64,000 bases of DNA from Saccharopolyspora dendranthemae (GCF_007829955.1 NZ_VIWX01000006.1:124001-188000); one strand, 5' to 3'. Counted from the first letter of the stretch, positions 8,537 through 17,327 are shown. Notes: a model not told the origin generated them from the letters alone. Program-made: numbers and translations.

Positions 8537-8942
8537 GGGGGCTCCTCGTTCCGGATGGCCTGCGAGCGGTGGGATCACGTCCTCCACCGCACACTCACCG
8601 TACAACTCGATAAAAACACCATCTCGACCGACCCGCAACGCTTCTTTTCACACAGTTGTTGTGATTAAGGTGTCGTTCGGTAGCCGGGATCGATCAGTCG
8701 ATCCGGGCGTGCCGGACGACGGTGTCACCTGCGCCGAAGATCCGGTACCGGCGATCTTCGGCATTCCGCGCTACCACCGGGCGAGCTGCGGATTAGGCGG
8801 TACAGACGAACGTGCTGCGCACGACTGGCGGCACTGATGGACACGTGTTGCCATGCGGCAGTACCGTCCCGACTCGCTCCATGTCGGACAGACACCGAAG
8901 ACCCGCCTGTGCCAACGGCGGCATCACGAGGGGAACGGGAGA
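8537..8942. promoter_or_regulatory. Divergent control region between the glp regulator and glpF
   Basis: A 406-bp gene-free region from which the regulator and glpFK are transcribed outward. A local AT-rich patch at about 8605-8670 contains the imperfect palindrome TCACACAGTTGTTGTGA (8648-8664; arms TCACA/TGTGA), a plausible regulator-binding site next to the regulator promoter. The glpF-proximal 250 bp hold no structure I can assign. Confidence 0.5.
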
Positions 8943-9695
8943 ATGACCAGTCTTGGCGAGGTATTCCTCTGGGAGCTGCTCGGGACGGCGATACTGACCC
9001 TGATGGGTTGCGGCGTGGTCGCGAACGTGACCTTGAGCAGGAGCCTCGGAGTGGGCGGCGGCTGGCTGCTGGTGAACTTCGGCTGGGGCTTCGCGGTTTT
9101 CGCCGGTGCGAGCATCGCCGAACCTTCCGGGGCGCACATCAACCCCGCGGTCACCATCGGGCTCGCGATCTACGGGGACACCGCGTGGTCGCAGGTCCCG
9201 GTTTACATCATCGCGCAGATCATCGGCGCCACGCTGGGCGCGGTGCTGTGCTGGGCGGCCTACAAGTTGCAGTTCGACACGACGGAGGCTCCGGCCGACA
9301 CCCGGGGGATCTTCTGCACCGGGCCGACCGTGCCGAACGCTCCGTGGAACATGATCACCGAGATCATCGGCACCTTCGTGCTGGTGTTCTGGATCATCAC
9401 CAATCCGCCGGCCAGCCCGGGCGACACCGCCGGGGTGCCGGACTTCGGCAACGCCGCGCTCGGCTACGCCGCGGTCGCGTTCATCGTGATCGGCATCGGC
9501 AACTCGCTCGGCGGGCCGACCGGGTACGCCATCAACCCGGCACGCGACCTGGGGCCGCGCATCGCTTACGCGATCCTGCCCATCCGCGGCAAGGGCTCGG
9601 CGGAGTGGGGTTATTCGTGGGTCCCGATCGCGGGCCCGATCATCGGCGGCGTGCTGGCGGGCCTGCTCGCACTCGCCCTCCCCATCAGCAGCTGA
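8943..9695 (+). CDS. glpF: Glycerol facilitator (aquaglyceroporin)
   Basis: A 250-residue MIP-family channel with six predicted membrane helices and two half-helices. The first NPA box appears as GAHINPAVT and the second as GYAINPARDLGPR. The aspartate after NPAR is the classical marker of glycerol facilitators rather than water channels. ATG 8943 is preceded by a GGGAG ribosome site. glpK follows after 17 bp, so glycerol enters through this channel and is trapped by phosphorylation. The extracellular loop with paired cysteines (near CTGPTVPNAPW) is longer than in E. coli GlpF. Control by the adjacent DeoR-type protein is likely. Confidence 0.93.
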   Translation: MTSLGEVFLWELLGTAILTLMGCGVVANVTLSRSLGVGGGWLLVNFGWGFAVFAGASIAEPSGAHINPAVTIGLAIYGDTAWSQVPVYIIAQIIGATLGAVLCWAAYKLQFDTTEAPADTRGIFCTGPTVPNAPWNMITEIIGTFVLVFWIITNPPASPGDTAGVPDFGNAALGYAAVAFIVIGIGNSLGGPTGYAINPARDLGPRIAYAILPIRGKGSAEWGYSWVPIAGPIIGGVLAGLLALALPISS

Positions 9696-9712
9696 CAAGG
9701 AAGGTGTGAAAG

Positions 9713-11215
9713 ATGGCTTCGTACGTCGCCGCCATCGACCAGGGAACGACTTCGTCGCGGTGCATGATCTTCGACCACTCAGGCAGGGTGGTCGCGGTCA
9801 ACCAGAAGGAGCACCGCCAGCTGTTCCCGAAGGCCGGTTGGGTCGAGCACGACCCGCTCGAGATCTGGGACAACGTCCGCCAGGTGTGCGCCGGCGCTCT
9901 GGCCAGCGCCGACCTGGTCTCGTCCGACATCGCCGCCTGCGGCATCACCAACCAGCGCGAGACGACCGTGGTCTGGGACAAGGCCACCGGCAAGCCGGTC
10001 TACAACGCCATCGTCTGGCAGGACACCCGGACCGACGAGATCGTCAGCGAGCTCGGCGCGACGGAGGGGCAGAACCGCTTCCAGTCCAAGACCGGGCTGC
10101 CGCTGGCCACCTACTTCTCCGGGCCGAAGGTGAAGTGGATGCTCGACAACGTCGACGGCATCCGCGAGCGCGCCGAGAAGGGCGAGCTGCTGTTCGGCAA
10201 CATGGACACCTGGGTGCTGTGGAACTGCACCGGCGGCCCGGACGGCGGCCTGCACGTCACCGACCCGACCAACGCCTCGCGCACGCTGCTGATGGACCTG
10301 GAGACCCTGCAGTGGGATCCGGAGATCTGCGCCGAGATCGGCATCCCGATGTCGATGCTGCCGGAGATCCGGTCCTCCTCGGAGGTCTACGGCCAGTTCC
10401 GCGAGCGCGGTGTGTTCGCCGGGATCCCGATCGCCGGCATCCTCGGCGACCAGCAGGCCGCCACCTTCGGTCAGGCCTGCCTGTCGCCCGGTGAAGCCAA
10501 GAACACCTACGGCACCGGCAACTTCGTGCTGCTCAACACGGGCACCGAGCGGGTCCTCAGCGACAACGGTCTGCTGACCACCGTCGGCTACAAGATCGGC
10601 ACCAACGACACGGTCTACTGCCTCGAAGGCTCGATCGCGGTCACCGGCTCGCTGGTGCAGTGGATGCGGGACAACCTCGGCATGATCGGCAGCGCCCCGG
10701 AGATCGAGCAGGTCGCGCGGTCCGTGGACGACAACGGCGGCGCGTACTTCGTGCCCGCGTTCTCCGGTCTGTTCGCGCCGCACTGGCGCTCGGACGCCCG
10801 CGGCGCGATCGTCGGGCTCACCCGCTACGTCAACCGCGGCCACCTGGCCCGAGCGGTGCTGGAAGCCACGGCGTTCCAGACCCGCGAGGTCATCGAGGCC
10901 ATGAACGCCGACTCCGGCGTTCCGCTGAAGTCGCTGAAGGTCGACGGCGGCATGGTCGTCAACGAGCTGCTGATGCAGTTCCAGGCCGACATCCTCGGCG
11001 TCCCGGTGATCCGGCCGGTGGTCAACGAGACCACCGCGCTCGGTGCCGCCTACGCGGCCGGTCTCGCCGTCGGGTTCTGGGGCAGCGAAGCCGACATCCG
11101 CAGCAACTGGGCCAAGGACAAGCAGTGGGACCCGTCGATGACCGACGAGGTCCGCGAGAAGCAGTACCGCGACTGGCAGAAGGCGGTCACCAAGACCTTC
11201 GACTGGGTCGAGTGA
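9713..11215 (+). CDS. glpK: Glycerol kinase
   Basis: A 500-residue FGGY-family glycerol kinase (ATP + glycerol to ADP + glycerol 3-phosphate). The N-terminal phosphate loop AIDQGTTSSR, the FPKAGWVEHDP block, the NQRET glycerol-site segment, IAGILGDQQAA with the catalytic aspartate, the KNTYGTGNF ATP-site loop and the C-terminal FGGY signature region (KSLKVDGGMVVNELLMQFQADIL) are all intact. Length is normal. AAGGAAGG at about 9698-9705 serves the ATG. It is cotranscribed with glpF and followed by a strong terminator. Confidence 0.95.
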   Translation: MASYVAAIDQGTTSSRCMIFDHSGRVVAVNQKEHRQLFPKAGWVEHDPLEIWDNVRQVCAGALASADLVSSDIAACGITNQRETTVVWDKATGKPVYNAIVWQDTRTDEIVSELGATEGQNRFQSKTGLPLATYFSGPKVKWMLDNVDGIRERAEKGELLFGNMDTWVLWNCTGGPDGGLHVTDPTNASRTLLMDLETLQWDPEICAEIGIPMSMLPEIRSSSEVYGQFRERGVFAGIPIAGILGDQQAATFGQACLSPGEAKNTYGTGNFVLLNTGTERVLSDNGLLTTVGYKIGTNDTVYCLEGSIAVTGSLVQWMRDNLGMIGSAPEIEQVARSVDDNGGAYFVPAFSGLFAPHWRSDARGAIVGLTRYVNRGHLARAVLEATAFQTREVIEAMNADSGVPLKSLKVDGGMVVNELLMQFQADILGVPVIRPVVNETTALGAAYAAGLAVGFWGSEADIRSNWAKDKQWDPSMTDEVREKQYRDWQKAVTKTFDWVE

Positions 11216-11229
11216 TCTGAACCTGCCTC

Positions 11230-11267
11230 GAACGGCGGTCCGGCCCGCGCGGGTCGGACCGCCGTTC
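11230..11267 (+). terminator. Terminator after glpFK
   Basis: A 13-bp perfect stem GAACGGCGGTCCG (11230-11242) / CGGACCGCCGTTC (11255-11267). The GC-rich 12-nt loop can pair further. GCTTTCC follows. It lies 15 bp after the glpK stop. Confidence 0.85.
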
Positions 11268-11324
11268 GCTTTCCACCGGATCTCCGCTGAGATCCCGCAC
11301 AGCCGAAGCGGGTTCGGCAGCCGC

Positions 11325-12515
11325 TCAGGGTTCGAGGAAGGACTCGATCCTGGTGACGGCTCGGGCGAGCCCACCGGATTCCTCGATCTCGTGGCGCATC
11401 TCCGCCACGTGGCGCAGAATCCGCGGGTTCGAGGTGACCTCGGTGAGAGCGTCCCGCAGTTGTTCCGGGGTAGTGGTCCCGGAATCGATCTGCACCCCGA
11501 GACCGAGCTCCTCGATCCGCGCGGCGTTGGCGAACTGATCCGCGGCCTGCGGCGCCGCGATCAGCGGAACACCGTGGAACAGGCCCTCCATCACCCCGCC
11601 CATCCCAGCGTGGGTGAGGAACGCGCCGGCGTGCGAGAGCACCTGCAGCTGCGGGATCCACTGGTGGACCTCCACGTTGCCGGGCGCGTCGGCCAGCTCA
11701 GCCGGGTCGACGTCACGCCCGACCGCCAGCACGACGCGCCACTCCGTCCCGCCGAACGCGGCCACGCACCTGCGGTAGAAGTCGAGCCGGTCGTTGTAGG
11801 CCGACCCCAGCGAGACCACCACGACGGGCCGGTCGTCCGGCGGGCTCCAGGTGCCCTGGAACGCGCGCTCCGAGAACATCGGGCCGACGAATTCGAAGGA
11901 TTCCTCGGCGTTCTCGCCGAAGTACTGGAACTTCCTCGGGATCGTCACGATGGCCCGCACCGGCATCCCGATGTCCTCGAAGGACAGGGCCACGCCCTGC
12001 TCCGCGAAGTACCGGTCGTAGCGGGACCGGACGGCCGCCTTCTCCGGCGTGTCCTCCTCCAGCCCGCCCAGCACCCGCTCGATGCCCTGGGAGTGCACGT
12101 GCGTCGGGGAGAGCTGGATGCGCGCGACCTGCCACTTCTCCGACAGGACGAGAGCGGGGAACGCGGCGACCTCGTAGACGATCAGGTCGGGCCGGTCGGA
12201 CGCGAACGCCCGCTCGATCTGCGGCACCACGAGTTCGGTCTCGTCGAGGAACAGGTGCTGCGCCTCGACCTGGTCGTCGGGCCAATCCGGCCGCTGGGAA
12301 CCCGAGGTGCCGGGCAGCAACGACTCGTAGCGGAGGATCTCCGCGCCGGTTTCGGCGACCTGCGGCACGAACTCGTCGGTGGTGGCGTAGCTGACGCGGT
12401 GGCCGCGGGCGACCAGCTCGGTGACCAGGCCGAGTCCGGGGTTGACGTGACCGTGAGCGGGGATGGACGCGAACAGGACGTACGCCCGCTGGACGTTCTG
12501 GGCTGATGTGGACAT
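11325..12515 (-). CDS. Macrolide-type UDP-glycosyltransferase (OleD/MGT-like)
   Basis: A 396-residue GT1 (GT-B fold) glycosyltransferase related to OleD/OleI and MgtA, which inactivate macrolides by adding glucose at a desosamine hydroxyl. The catalytic histidine is His21 in AHGHVNP. The donor-binding region reads VEVHQWIPQLQVL and THAGMGGVMEGLFHGVPLIAAPQAADQF near residues 285-340. The acidic residue that relays the proton is Glu115 (LIVYEVAAFP), where OleD, from memory, has Asp in LVLHDITSYP. The gene stands alone between glpK and the DCC gene, with no polyketide synthase in the window. It may be a resistance or xenobiotic-glycosylation enzyme. The acceptor is unknown. Confidence 0.83.
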   Translation of the reverse strand: MSTSAQNVQRAYVLFASIPAHGHVNPGLGLVTELVARGHRVSYATTDEFVPQVAETGAEILRYESLLPGTSGSQRPDWPDDQVEAQHLFLDETELVVPQIERAFASDRPDLIVYEVAAFPALVLSEKWQVARIQLSPTHVHSQGIERVLGGLEEDTPEKAAVRSRYDRYFAEQGVALSFEDIGMPVRAIVTIPRKFQYFGENAEESFEFVGPMFSERAFQGTWSPPDDRPVVVVSLGSAYNDRLDFYRRCVAAFGGTEWRVVLAVGRDVDPAELADAPGNVEVHQWIPQLQVLSHAGAFLTHAGMGGVMEGLFHGVPLIAAPQAADQFANAARIEELGLGVQIDSGTTTPEQLRDALTEVTSNPRILRHVAEMRHEIEESGGLARAVTRIESFLEP

Positions 12516-12716
12516 GGGTGATACAGCTCCTGATCAAGCCGCCCTCGTACCGGGCGGGAATGGTGGGGTGCCGCGCCGCGAGGAGCCGTGCTCCCGCGCG
12601 CGGTGAGGCCGCCGGAGGCGGACTTGATCAGAGGTAGAGCTGCCGTTGCACGTCCCCAGGCTAGCGGCGGCCTAGAGGCCGTGTCGCCCGATTTTTCCCG
12701 CGTGCGAGGCAGCGGC

Positions 12717-13100
12717 TCAGCTCGGGCGCTGGTCGGGCGGCAGTTGGCAGGCGGGGGTGGTGCCGGGGAGGCGGGAGCGGTTGTCGGCCACCCATCGGTA
12801 GGCGCGGGCCGCGAGGGTGCGCAGCAGCGGCGCCGACATGATCCAGCCGAACACCGGCCACGGGATGCGGCAGGACTTCAGGAGCTGCGCCACGGCCTCC
12901 GCCCCGCCGAAGACGCGGCCGGAGCGGTCGATCCAGAGCACCTCGTGGCGGGCCCGGCCCTCCGTGGTGCGCAGTGCGGCGAGATCGGCTTCCTGCCACG
13001 GGCGGACGCTCATGCTCACCGGCAGGCGCACGGCGAGCCGGACGCTGCGGGTGCAGAAGCCGCAGTCGCCGTCGTAGATCAGCACCGGGCGTTCGGTCAT
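12717..13100 (-). CDS. DCC-family thiol-disulphide oxidoreductase-like protein (DUF393)
   Basis: A 127-residue DUF393 protein. The N-terminal strand-loop YDGDCGFCTR carries the family D-x-D-C-x-x-C motif at about residues 10-16, resembling a thioredoxin-type active site. The conserved GGAEAVAQLL segment and C-terminal helices follow. The substrate is unknown. It lies 31 bp downstream of the LpdA-like flavoprotein on the same strand and may be cotranscribed with it, giving a redox theme. The last ten residues (CQLPPDQRPS) are likely disordered. Confidence 0.82.
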   Translation of the reverse strand: MTERPVLIYDGDCGFCTRSVRLAVRLPVSMSVRPWQEADLAALRTTEGRARHEVLWIDRSGRVFGGAEAVAQLLKSCRIPWPVFGWIMSAPLLRTLAARAYRWVADNRSRLPGTTPACQLPPDQRPS

Positions 13101-13131
13101 GCCGCCATCCTCCCCCGCCGGAGGCCCCGCG

Positions 13132-14535
13132 TCAGTCCAGGTCGTCGTGGCGCATCAGCAGGCGGCCGGCCTCGGTCAGCGAACCCGACAGCGACGGGTA
13201 CACCGAGAAGGTGTTGGCCAGGTTGTCCACGGTCACCTGGTTCTGCACCGCGAGCGCGATCGGCAGGATCAGTTCGCTGGCGTTCGGCGAGACCACCACG
13301 CCGCCGACGACCACACCGGTCTGCGGGCGGCAGAAGACCTTGAGGAAACCGCGTCGCAGGCCTTCCATCTTGGCGCGCGGGTTGGTCGCCAGCGGCATCA
13401 TCACGGTGCGCGCGGGGACCTCGCCGCTGTCGATGGCCTGCTGGCTGATGCCGACCGTGGCGATCTCGGGGTGGGTGAAGACGTTGGCGGCGACGGTCTT
13501 GAGCTTGATCGGCGTGACGCCCTCGCCCAGCGCGTGCCACATCGCGATGCGGCCCTGCATGCCCGCCACCGACGCCAGCAGCAGCAAGCCGGTGCAGTCA
13601 CCGGCCGCGTAGATGCCGGGGGCCCCGGTCCTGGAGACCCGGTCGACCTCGACGTAGCCGCCCCGGCCCGGTTCGATGCCGACCTTCTCCAGGCCGATGC
13701 CGTCCGTGTTGGGCACCGATCCCACGGTCATCAGGGCGTGGCTGGCCTCGACCGTGCGGCCGTCGGCGAGGTGGATGACCACGCCCTTCTCGGTGCGCTC
13801 GACCGACTCGGCGCGGGCGTGCTTGACGACCTCGGTACCGCGTTCGGCGAACACCTCTTCGAGCACGGCCGCGGCGTCGGCGTCCTCGTGCGGCAGCACG
13901 CGGTCGCGGCTGGAGATCATGGTGACCTTGACGCCCATCTCGGTGTAGGCGGAGGCGAACTCCACACCGGTGACACCGGAGCCGATGACGGCCAGGTGCT
14001 CGGGCAGGTCCGGCAGGTCGAAGAGCTGCCGCCAGGTCAGGATGCGCTCGCCGTCGGGCTCGGCGCCCTTGAGGATGCGCGGTGTGGCACCGGTGGCGAT
14101 CAGCACGACGTCGGCGGTGAGCTCTTCGTAGTTGCCATCGGCTCGATCGACGCCGATCTGGTGCACCGCCATGCCCGGGGTCGGGTCGGTGAAGCGCGCG
14201 CGACCGGGCACGATCTTGACGCCTTCGCGGCGAACGCGGGAGCGGATGTCGGCCGACTGCGCGAGGGCCAGGCCCTTGACCCGGCCGTGCACCACGGCGA
14301 CCTCGACGTCGGCTTCGTGCGAGGAGGGGCGGATGCCGAGCTCCTCGGCGTCGCGGAAGGAGGACCGCGCGCCGGCGGAGGCGATGAAGGTCTTCGAGGG
14401 GACGCAGTCGTAGAGCACGCAGGCCCCGCCGAGGCCTTCCGGCTCGACGAGCGTGACGTCCGCTCCGTTGGAAGCGGCGACCAAGGCCGCCTCGTAGCCC
14501 GCCGGGCCGCCACCCATGATCACGATGCGGGTCAC
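13132..14535 (-). CDS. lpdA: NAD(P)H-quinone dehydrogenase, LpdA-like flavoprotein
   Basis: A 467-residue pyridine nucleotide-disulphide oxidoreductase orthologous in context to M. tuberculosis LpdA (Rv3303c), a quinone reductase rather than a lipoamide dehydrogenase. The N-terminal FAD motif GGGPAGYEAA and the NAD motif GSGVTGVEFASAY (about residue 183) are clear, and AGDCTG marks the second FAD contact. Cys39 and Cys44 form a CX4C pair (GGACVLYDCVPSK). The His-Glu dyad of true disulphide reductases at the C terminus is replaced by YPSLSGSLTE, so disulphide chemistry looks incomplete. GTG 14535 follows a GGAGGAG site. It is divergent from the gamma-glutamylcyclotransferase gene. Confidence 0.88.
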   Translation of the reverse strand: MTRIVIMGGGPAGYEAALVAASNGADVTLVEPEGLGGACVLYDCVPSKTFIASAGARSSFRDAEELGIRPSSHEADVEVAVVHGRVKGLALAQSADIRSRVRREGVKIVPGRARFTDPTPGMAVHQIGVDRADGNYEELTADVVLIATGATPRILKGAEPDGERILTWRQLFDLPDLPEHLAVIGSGVTGVEFASAYTEMGVKVTMISSRDRVLPHEDADAAAVLEEVFAERGTEVVKHARAESVERTEKGVVIHLADGRTVEASHALMTVGSVPNTDGIGLEKVGIEPGRGGYVEVDRVSRTGAPGIYAAGDCTGLLLLASVAGMQGRIAMWHALGEGVTPIKLKTVAANVFTHPEIATVGISQQAIDSGEVPARTVMMPLATNPRAKMEGLRRGFLKVFCRPQTGVVVGGVVVSPNASELILPIALAVQNQVTVDNLANTFSVYPSLSGSLTEAGRLLMRHDDLD

Positions 14536-14817
14536 TTCGCGCTCCTCCTGAGTCCACCTGGCCGATGGGCACCCGGTAGCCGATGGTCACCGTTTACACC
14601 GATGGGCGCCGAGCTCACGGTACGCCGCGAAGACTCCGGGCAAACCGGGTGGTACCGCCCAGGATGAGTGATCGTGGCGAATGCCACTCCACCCCGTCGA
14701 CACCGTCTGTGATCGTCACCGCTGCGCAAGCGCTCGGTCCCCCCGCCCGAACTCCGGGCGAGCCAAGAAACCCACATTCGTGCCCCGGTCCGGTCCGCTT
14801 TTCGGCCGTGGAATCGC

Positions 14818-14823
14818 TACCCT
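14818..14823 (+). promoter_or_regulatory. -10 box TACCCT of a leaderless promoter
   Basis: TACCCT ends 7 nt before GTG 14831, the spacing expected if transcription starts at the start codon. No Shine-Dalgarno sequence is present. The 295-bp divergent gap (14536-14830) otherwise shows nothing I can assign. Confidence 0.6.
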
Positions 14824-14830
14824 GTGGGGC

Positions 14831-15301
14831 GTGCCTTTGTACGCCGCGTACGGATCCAACATGGATCCGGCCCAGATGTTGCAGCGCGCCCCGCATTCCC
14901 CCATGGCGGGAGCCGGCTGGCTGATGGACTGGCGGCTGACCTTCGGCGGCGAGGACTACGGCTGGGAAGGCGCCCTCGCCACGATCGTCGAGCAGCCCGG
15001 TTCGCAGGTCTTCACGGTGCTCTACGACGTGAGCCCGGAAGACGAGAAGAACCTGGACAACTGGGAGGGCGCCGAGCTCGGGATGCACAAGAAGCTGCGG
15101 CTGATGGTGCAGACCCTCGACGGTTCCGCCCTGGCGTGGATGTACGTGCTCGACGCCTACGAGGGCGGGCTGCCCTCGGCGCGCTACCTCGGTGTGATGG
15201 CCGACGCGGCGGAGGCCGCCGGAGCACCCGAGGACTACGTGGAGAAGCTGCGGAAACGCCCCTGCCACAACGTCGGTCCGGGTTCTTCGCGCGAGCTCTA
15301 G
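14831..15301 (+). CDS. Gamma-glutamylcyclotransferase-fold protein
   Basis: A 156-residue protein of the gamma-glutamylcyclotransferase/AIG2 fold. The N-terminal AAYGSNMDP carries the YGSN phosphate-type binding loop. LTFGGEDYGWEGALATIVE, DEKNLDNWEG with a candidate catalytic acid and GGLPSARYLGVM are well conserved with Rv3304 as I remember it. Members cleave gamma-glutamyl peptides to 5-oxoproline, but the activity of this actinobacterial branch is not established. GTG 14831 is chosen over upstream in-frame codons because the conserved fold starts directly there and the leaderless box fits. It converges on the FGGY kinase gene, whose last codons overlap its stop by 4 bp. Confidence 0.85.
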   Translation: MPLYAAYGSNMDPAQMLQRAPHSPMAGAGWLMDWRLTFGGEDYGWEGALATIVEQPGSQVFTVLYDVSPEDEKNLDNWEGAELGMHKKLRLMVQTLDGSALAWMYVLDAYEGGLPSARYLGVMADAAEAAGAPEDYVEKLRKRPCHNVGPGSSREL

Positions 15302-16629
15302 AGCCACCCGCGGGCGCGCAGCTCCGCCGTGAACCGCTCGTAACCGGAGTGGAGACGGCCCACTTCGGACTGGTCCGGTTCGAGGAGCTCCCCAGTCGGC
15401 ACCATCGCCGCCGCGGCCGTGCTGAGGTCGGGGTGCAGCGAACCGGTGGCCGCCAGCAGGGCTGCGCCCAGCGCGGTCCCCGCGCCGAGCACGCGCAGCA
15501 CCGGCCGGTCCAGGACCGAGGCGCGGATCCGGCACCACTCCTCGCTGCGAGCTCCGCCGCCCGCGGTGCGCACCGGTCCCTCGGCCACCGCGCCCAAGGT
15601 GGCCAGGCGTTCCAGCGCGAGACGTTCGCAGAAGGCGACCCCCTCCAGCTTGGCCCGGTGCCCGTCGACGCGATCCCGCGGTGAACCCACCCGGAACGCT
15701 TCAGCGTCGGGCGCTGGGAACGGGAATCGTTCCCCCCGCCCGCGAAGCGGGTAGTCGAGCACGCTCGCGGGACCCCGCGCGAGGGCCGCGGCGTCCAGTT
15801 CGGACAGCTCCTCCGGGTCCACATCGGACAGCGCGGAACCACCGATGTTGGCGGCACCGCCCGGCAACCACCGGCCGTCGGGGTGCAGGTGGCTGTAGAC
15901 GACTCCGGTCGGGTCGTGCACGAGCTTCTCGGAAACCCCCTTGAGCACGAGGGTCGTGCCGAGCACGGTGACGAACTGCCCCGGATCGACGGCTCCGGAG
16001 GCGAGCTGCCCAGCACAGCCGTCGGTCATTCCCGCGCGGACCTCGCAACCCACCGGCAGACCGGTCAGCGCGGCGGCCTCGCGCCCCACGCGACCGAGCA
16101 CGGCGGTAGGGCGCTCGACCTCCGGCAGCAGGCTGGTGGGCGCTTCGAAGGCCCACTCGCCCGCCACCGGGTCGTAACCGCTCTTGAGCGCGTGGCTGGT
16201 GTCGGTGGCGACGGGATGGCCGACGAGCCGCTGCGCGATCACCTCGGGTGTGTGGCAGATCTGCTCCGCGTCCGGCGGGAGGTTCTCCGCGAGCCAGGCG
16301 ACCCGGCGACGGCGGTCGTCGTACATCAGCGCCGGTCCGACGGGCTCGCCCCGGACGTCGACCGCGACGACCGTCCCGGAGGTCGCCGAGATCGCCAGCG
16401 CGGTGATCGCGCTGCTGCGCGGACCCAGAGCAGCCGTGCTCTCGGCCAGGCAGTCGCGCGCGGCAGGCCACCACGAGGTCGCGTCCTGCTCCGATCGCCC
16501 GTCCGGTGACCGCACCGGACCCGGCAGCGACCGGGAGGCGTGCGCCAGCAGCTCGCCCGCCGCGTCGTGGACCTGCACCCGGACGTGGGCCGTGGCCACG
16601 TCCACGCCGACGACGAGATCGCCCGTCAC
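15298..16629 (-). CDS. FGGY-family carbohydrate kinase (xylulokinase-like)
   Basis: A 443-residue sugar kinase. The N-terminal ATPase motif VVGVDVATAHVRVQV is a divergent form of the usual DxGTTS loop. The MTDGCAGQLASGAVDPG block holds the probable catalytic aspartate, GTTLVLKG contacts ATP, and the C-terminal RTAGGGARSEEWCRIRASVL matches the second FGGY signature. GTG 16629 overlaps the stop of the HAD gene (GTGA), so the pair is translationally coupled. Such kinase-phosphatase pairs occur in sugar or polyol pathways. The sugar cannot be predicted. The 4-bp overlap with the converging cyclotransferase stop is tight. Confidence 0.85.
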   Translation of the reverse strand: MTGDLVVGVDVATAHVRVQVHDAAGELLAHASRSLPGPVRSPDGRSEQDATSWWPAARDCLAESTAALGPRSSAITALAISATSGTVVAVDVRGEPVGPALMYDDRRRRVAWLAENLPPDAEQICHTPEVIAQRLVGHPVATDTSHALKSGYDPVAGEWAFEAPTSLLPEVERPTAVLGRVGREAAALTGLPVGCEVRAGMTDGCAGQLASGAVDPGQFVTVLGTTLVLKGVSEKLVHDPTGVVYSHLHPDGRWLPGGAANIGGSALSDVDPEELSELDAAALARGPASVLDYPLRGRGERFPFPAPDAEAFRVGSPRDRVDGHRAKLEGVAFCERLALERLATLGAVAEGPVRTAGGGARSEEWCRIRASVLDRPVLRVLGAGTALGAALLAATGSLHPDLSTAAAAMVPTGELLEPDQSEVGRLHSGYERFTAELRARGWL

Positions 16630-17327
16630 GAGGACAGCTTCTCCAGAGCACCGGGCAGTTCGGCGAGCGAGTGCACCGCGAGGTCCGGTTCGGCGAGCTG
16701 CTCCGGGGTCGGCGCCGGCGGCGCTTCGCCGCGCAGCACCCACACGGTGCGCAGGCCGATCCGCTGGGCTCCGCGCACGTCGGTGTCGAGCCGGTTCCCG
16801 ACGTGCACCGCGCGGGACGGTGGCACTCCGGCTTCGTCGAGCGCGTGCTGGAAGATCCGCGGATCGGGCTTCTCGGCACCGACGGTCTCGGAGATCGCCC
16901 AGACGTCGATGTGCTCGGCGACGCCGTCGCGGCGCAAGGCGTCGACGACGACGGCGCGCTGGTTGGCCACGACCGCGATCCGGAACCGTTCGCGGAGCTG
17001 GCGCAGAGCGGGCAGCACGTCCTCGTAGAGGGCGTCAGGCGGGTACTCCCAGTACTGCTCGGCCAGGTCGGACAGCCGCTGCCGGTCTTGCACGGTGAGG
17101 AACCGCTGGGCCACTGCGGTGCGCAGCGAGCCGCCCTGGGCCTGCCTGCGCTCGTCGTAGAGGTGCAGGAACTCGGTCTCGTCGAACTCGCGCCCGTCCT
17201 CCGCCGTGAGCTGGCGGGTGGCGCGCAGCAGCGCGTCCCGGTAGGCGACGTCGTCGTAGACGGGACCGCCCACGTCGAGCAGCACGAGTTCGATCGGTTC
17301 GGCTCCGGTTGCGGGGTCGGCCGCCAC
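16626..17327 (-). CDS. HAD-family hydrolase with altered catalytic motif
   Basis: A 233-residue haloacid dehalogenase-superfamily protein with a cap domain. Motif I reads LLDVGGPVYDD: the nucleophile Asp18 is present, but the acid/base aspartate two residues later is Gly20. Motif II is VVANQ, motif III the lysine in GAEKPDPRIF, and motif IV the aspartates in HVGNRLDTDVRGAQ. Loss of the second motif I Asp is unusual for a phosphatase and suggests altered or absent phosphatase chemistry. It is coupled by overlap to the FGGY kinase. GTG 17327 follows an AAGGA site. The upstream 112 bp are AT-rich and probably contain the promoter for both genes. Confidence 0.82.
   Translation of the reverse strand: MAADPATGAEPIELVLLDVGGPVYDDVAYRDALLRATRQLTAEDGREFDETEFLHLYDERRQAQGGSLRTAVAQRFLTVQDRQRLSDLAEQYWEYPPDALYEDVLPALRQLRERFRIAVVANQRAVVVDALRRDGVAEHIDVWAISETVGAEKPDPRIFQHALDEAGVPPSRAVHVGNRLDTDVRGAQRIGLRTVWVLRGEAPPAPTPEQLAEPDLAVHSLAELPGALEKLSS

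Noticed and set aside
8537..8942. Glycerol-responsive riboswitch before glpF
   Set aside because: No extended conserved fold could be drawn; control by the adjacent DeoR-type regulator is sufficient.
13099..14667. 522-codon plus-strand frame opposite lpdA
   Set aside because: No conserved motifs; the minus strand has intact FAD and NAD motifs.
11325..16743. Secondary-metabolite gene cluster around the OleD-like transferase
   Set aside because: Neighbours are housekeeping redox and sugar genes; no polyketide synthase, peptide synthetase or tailoring set is present.
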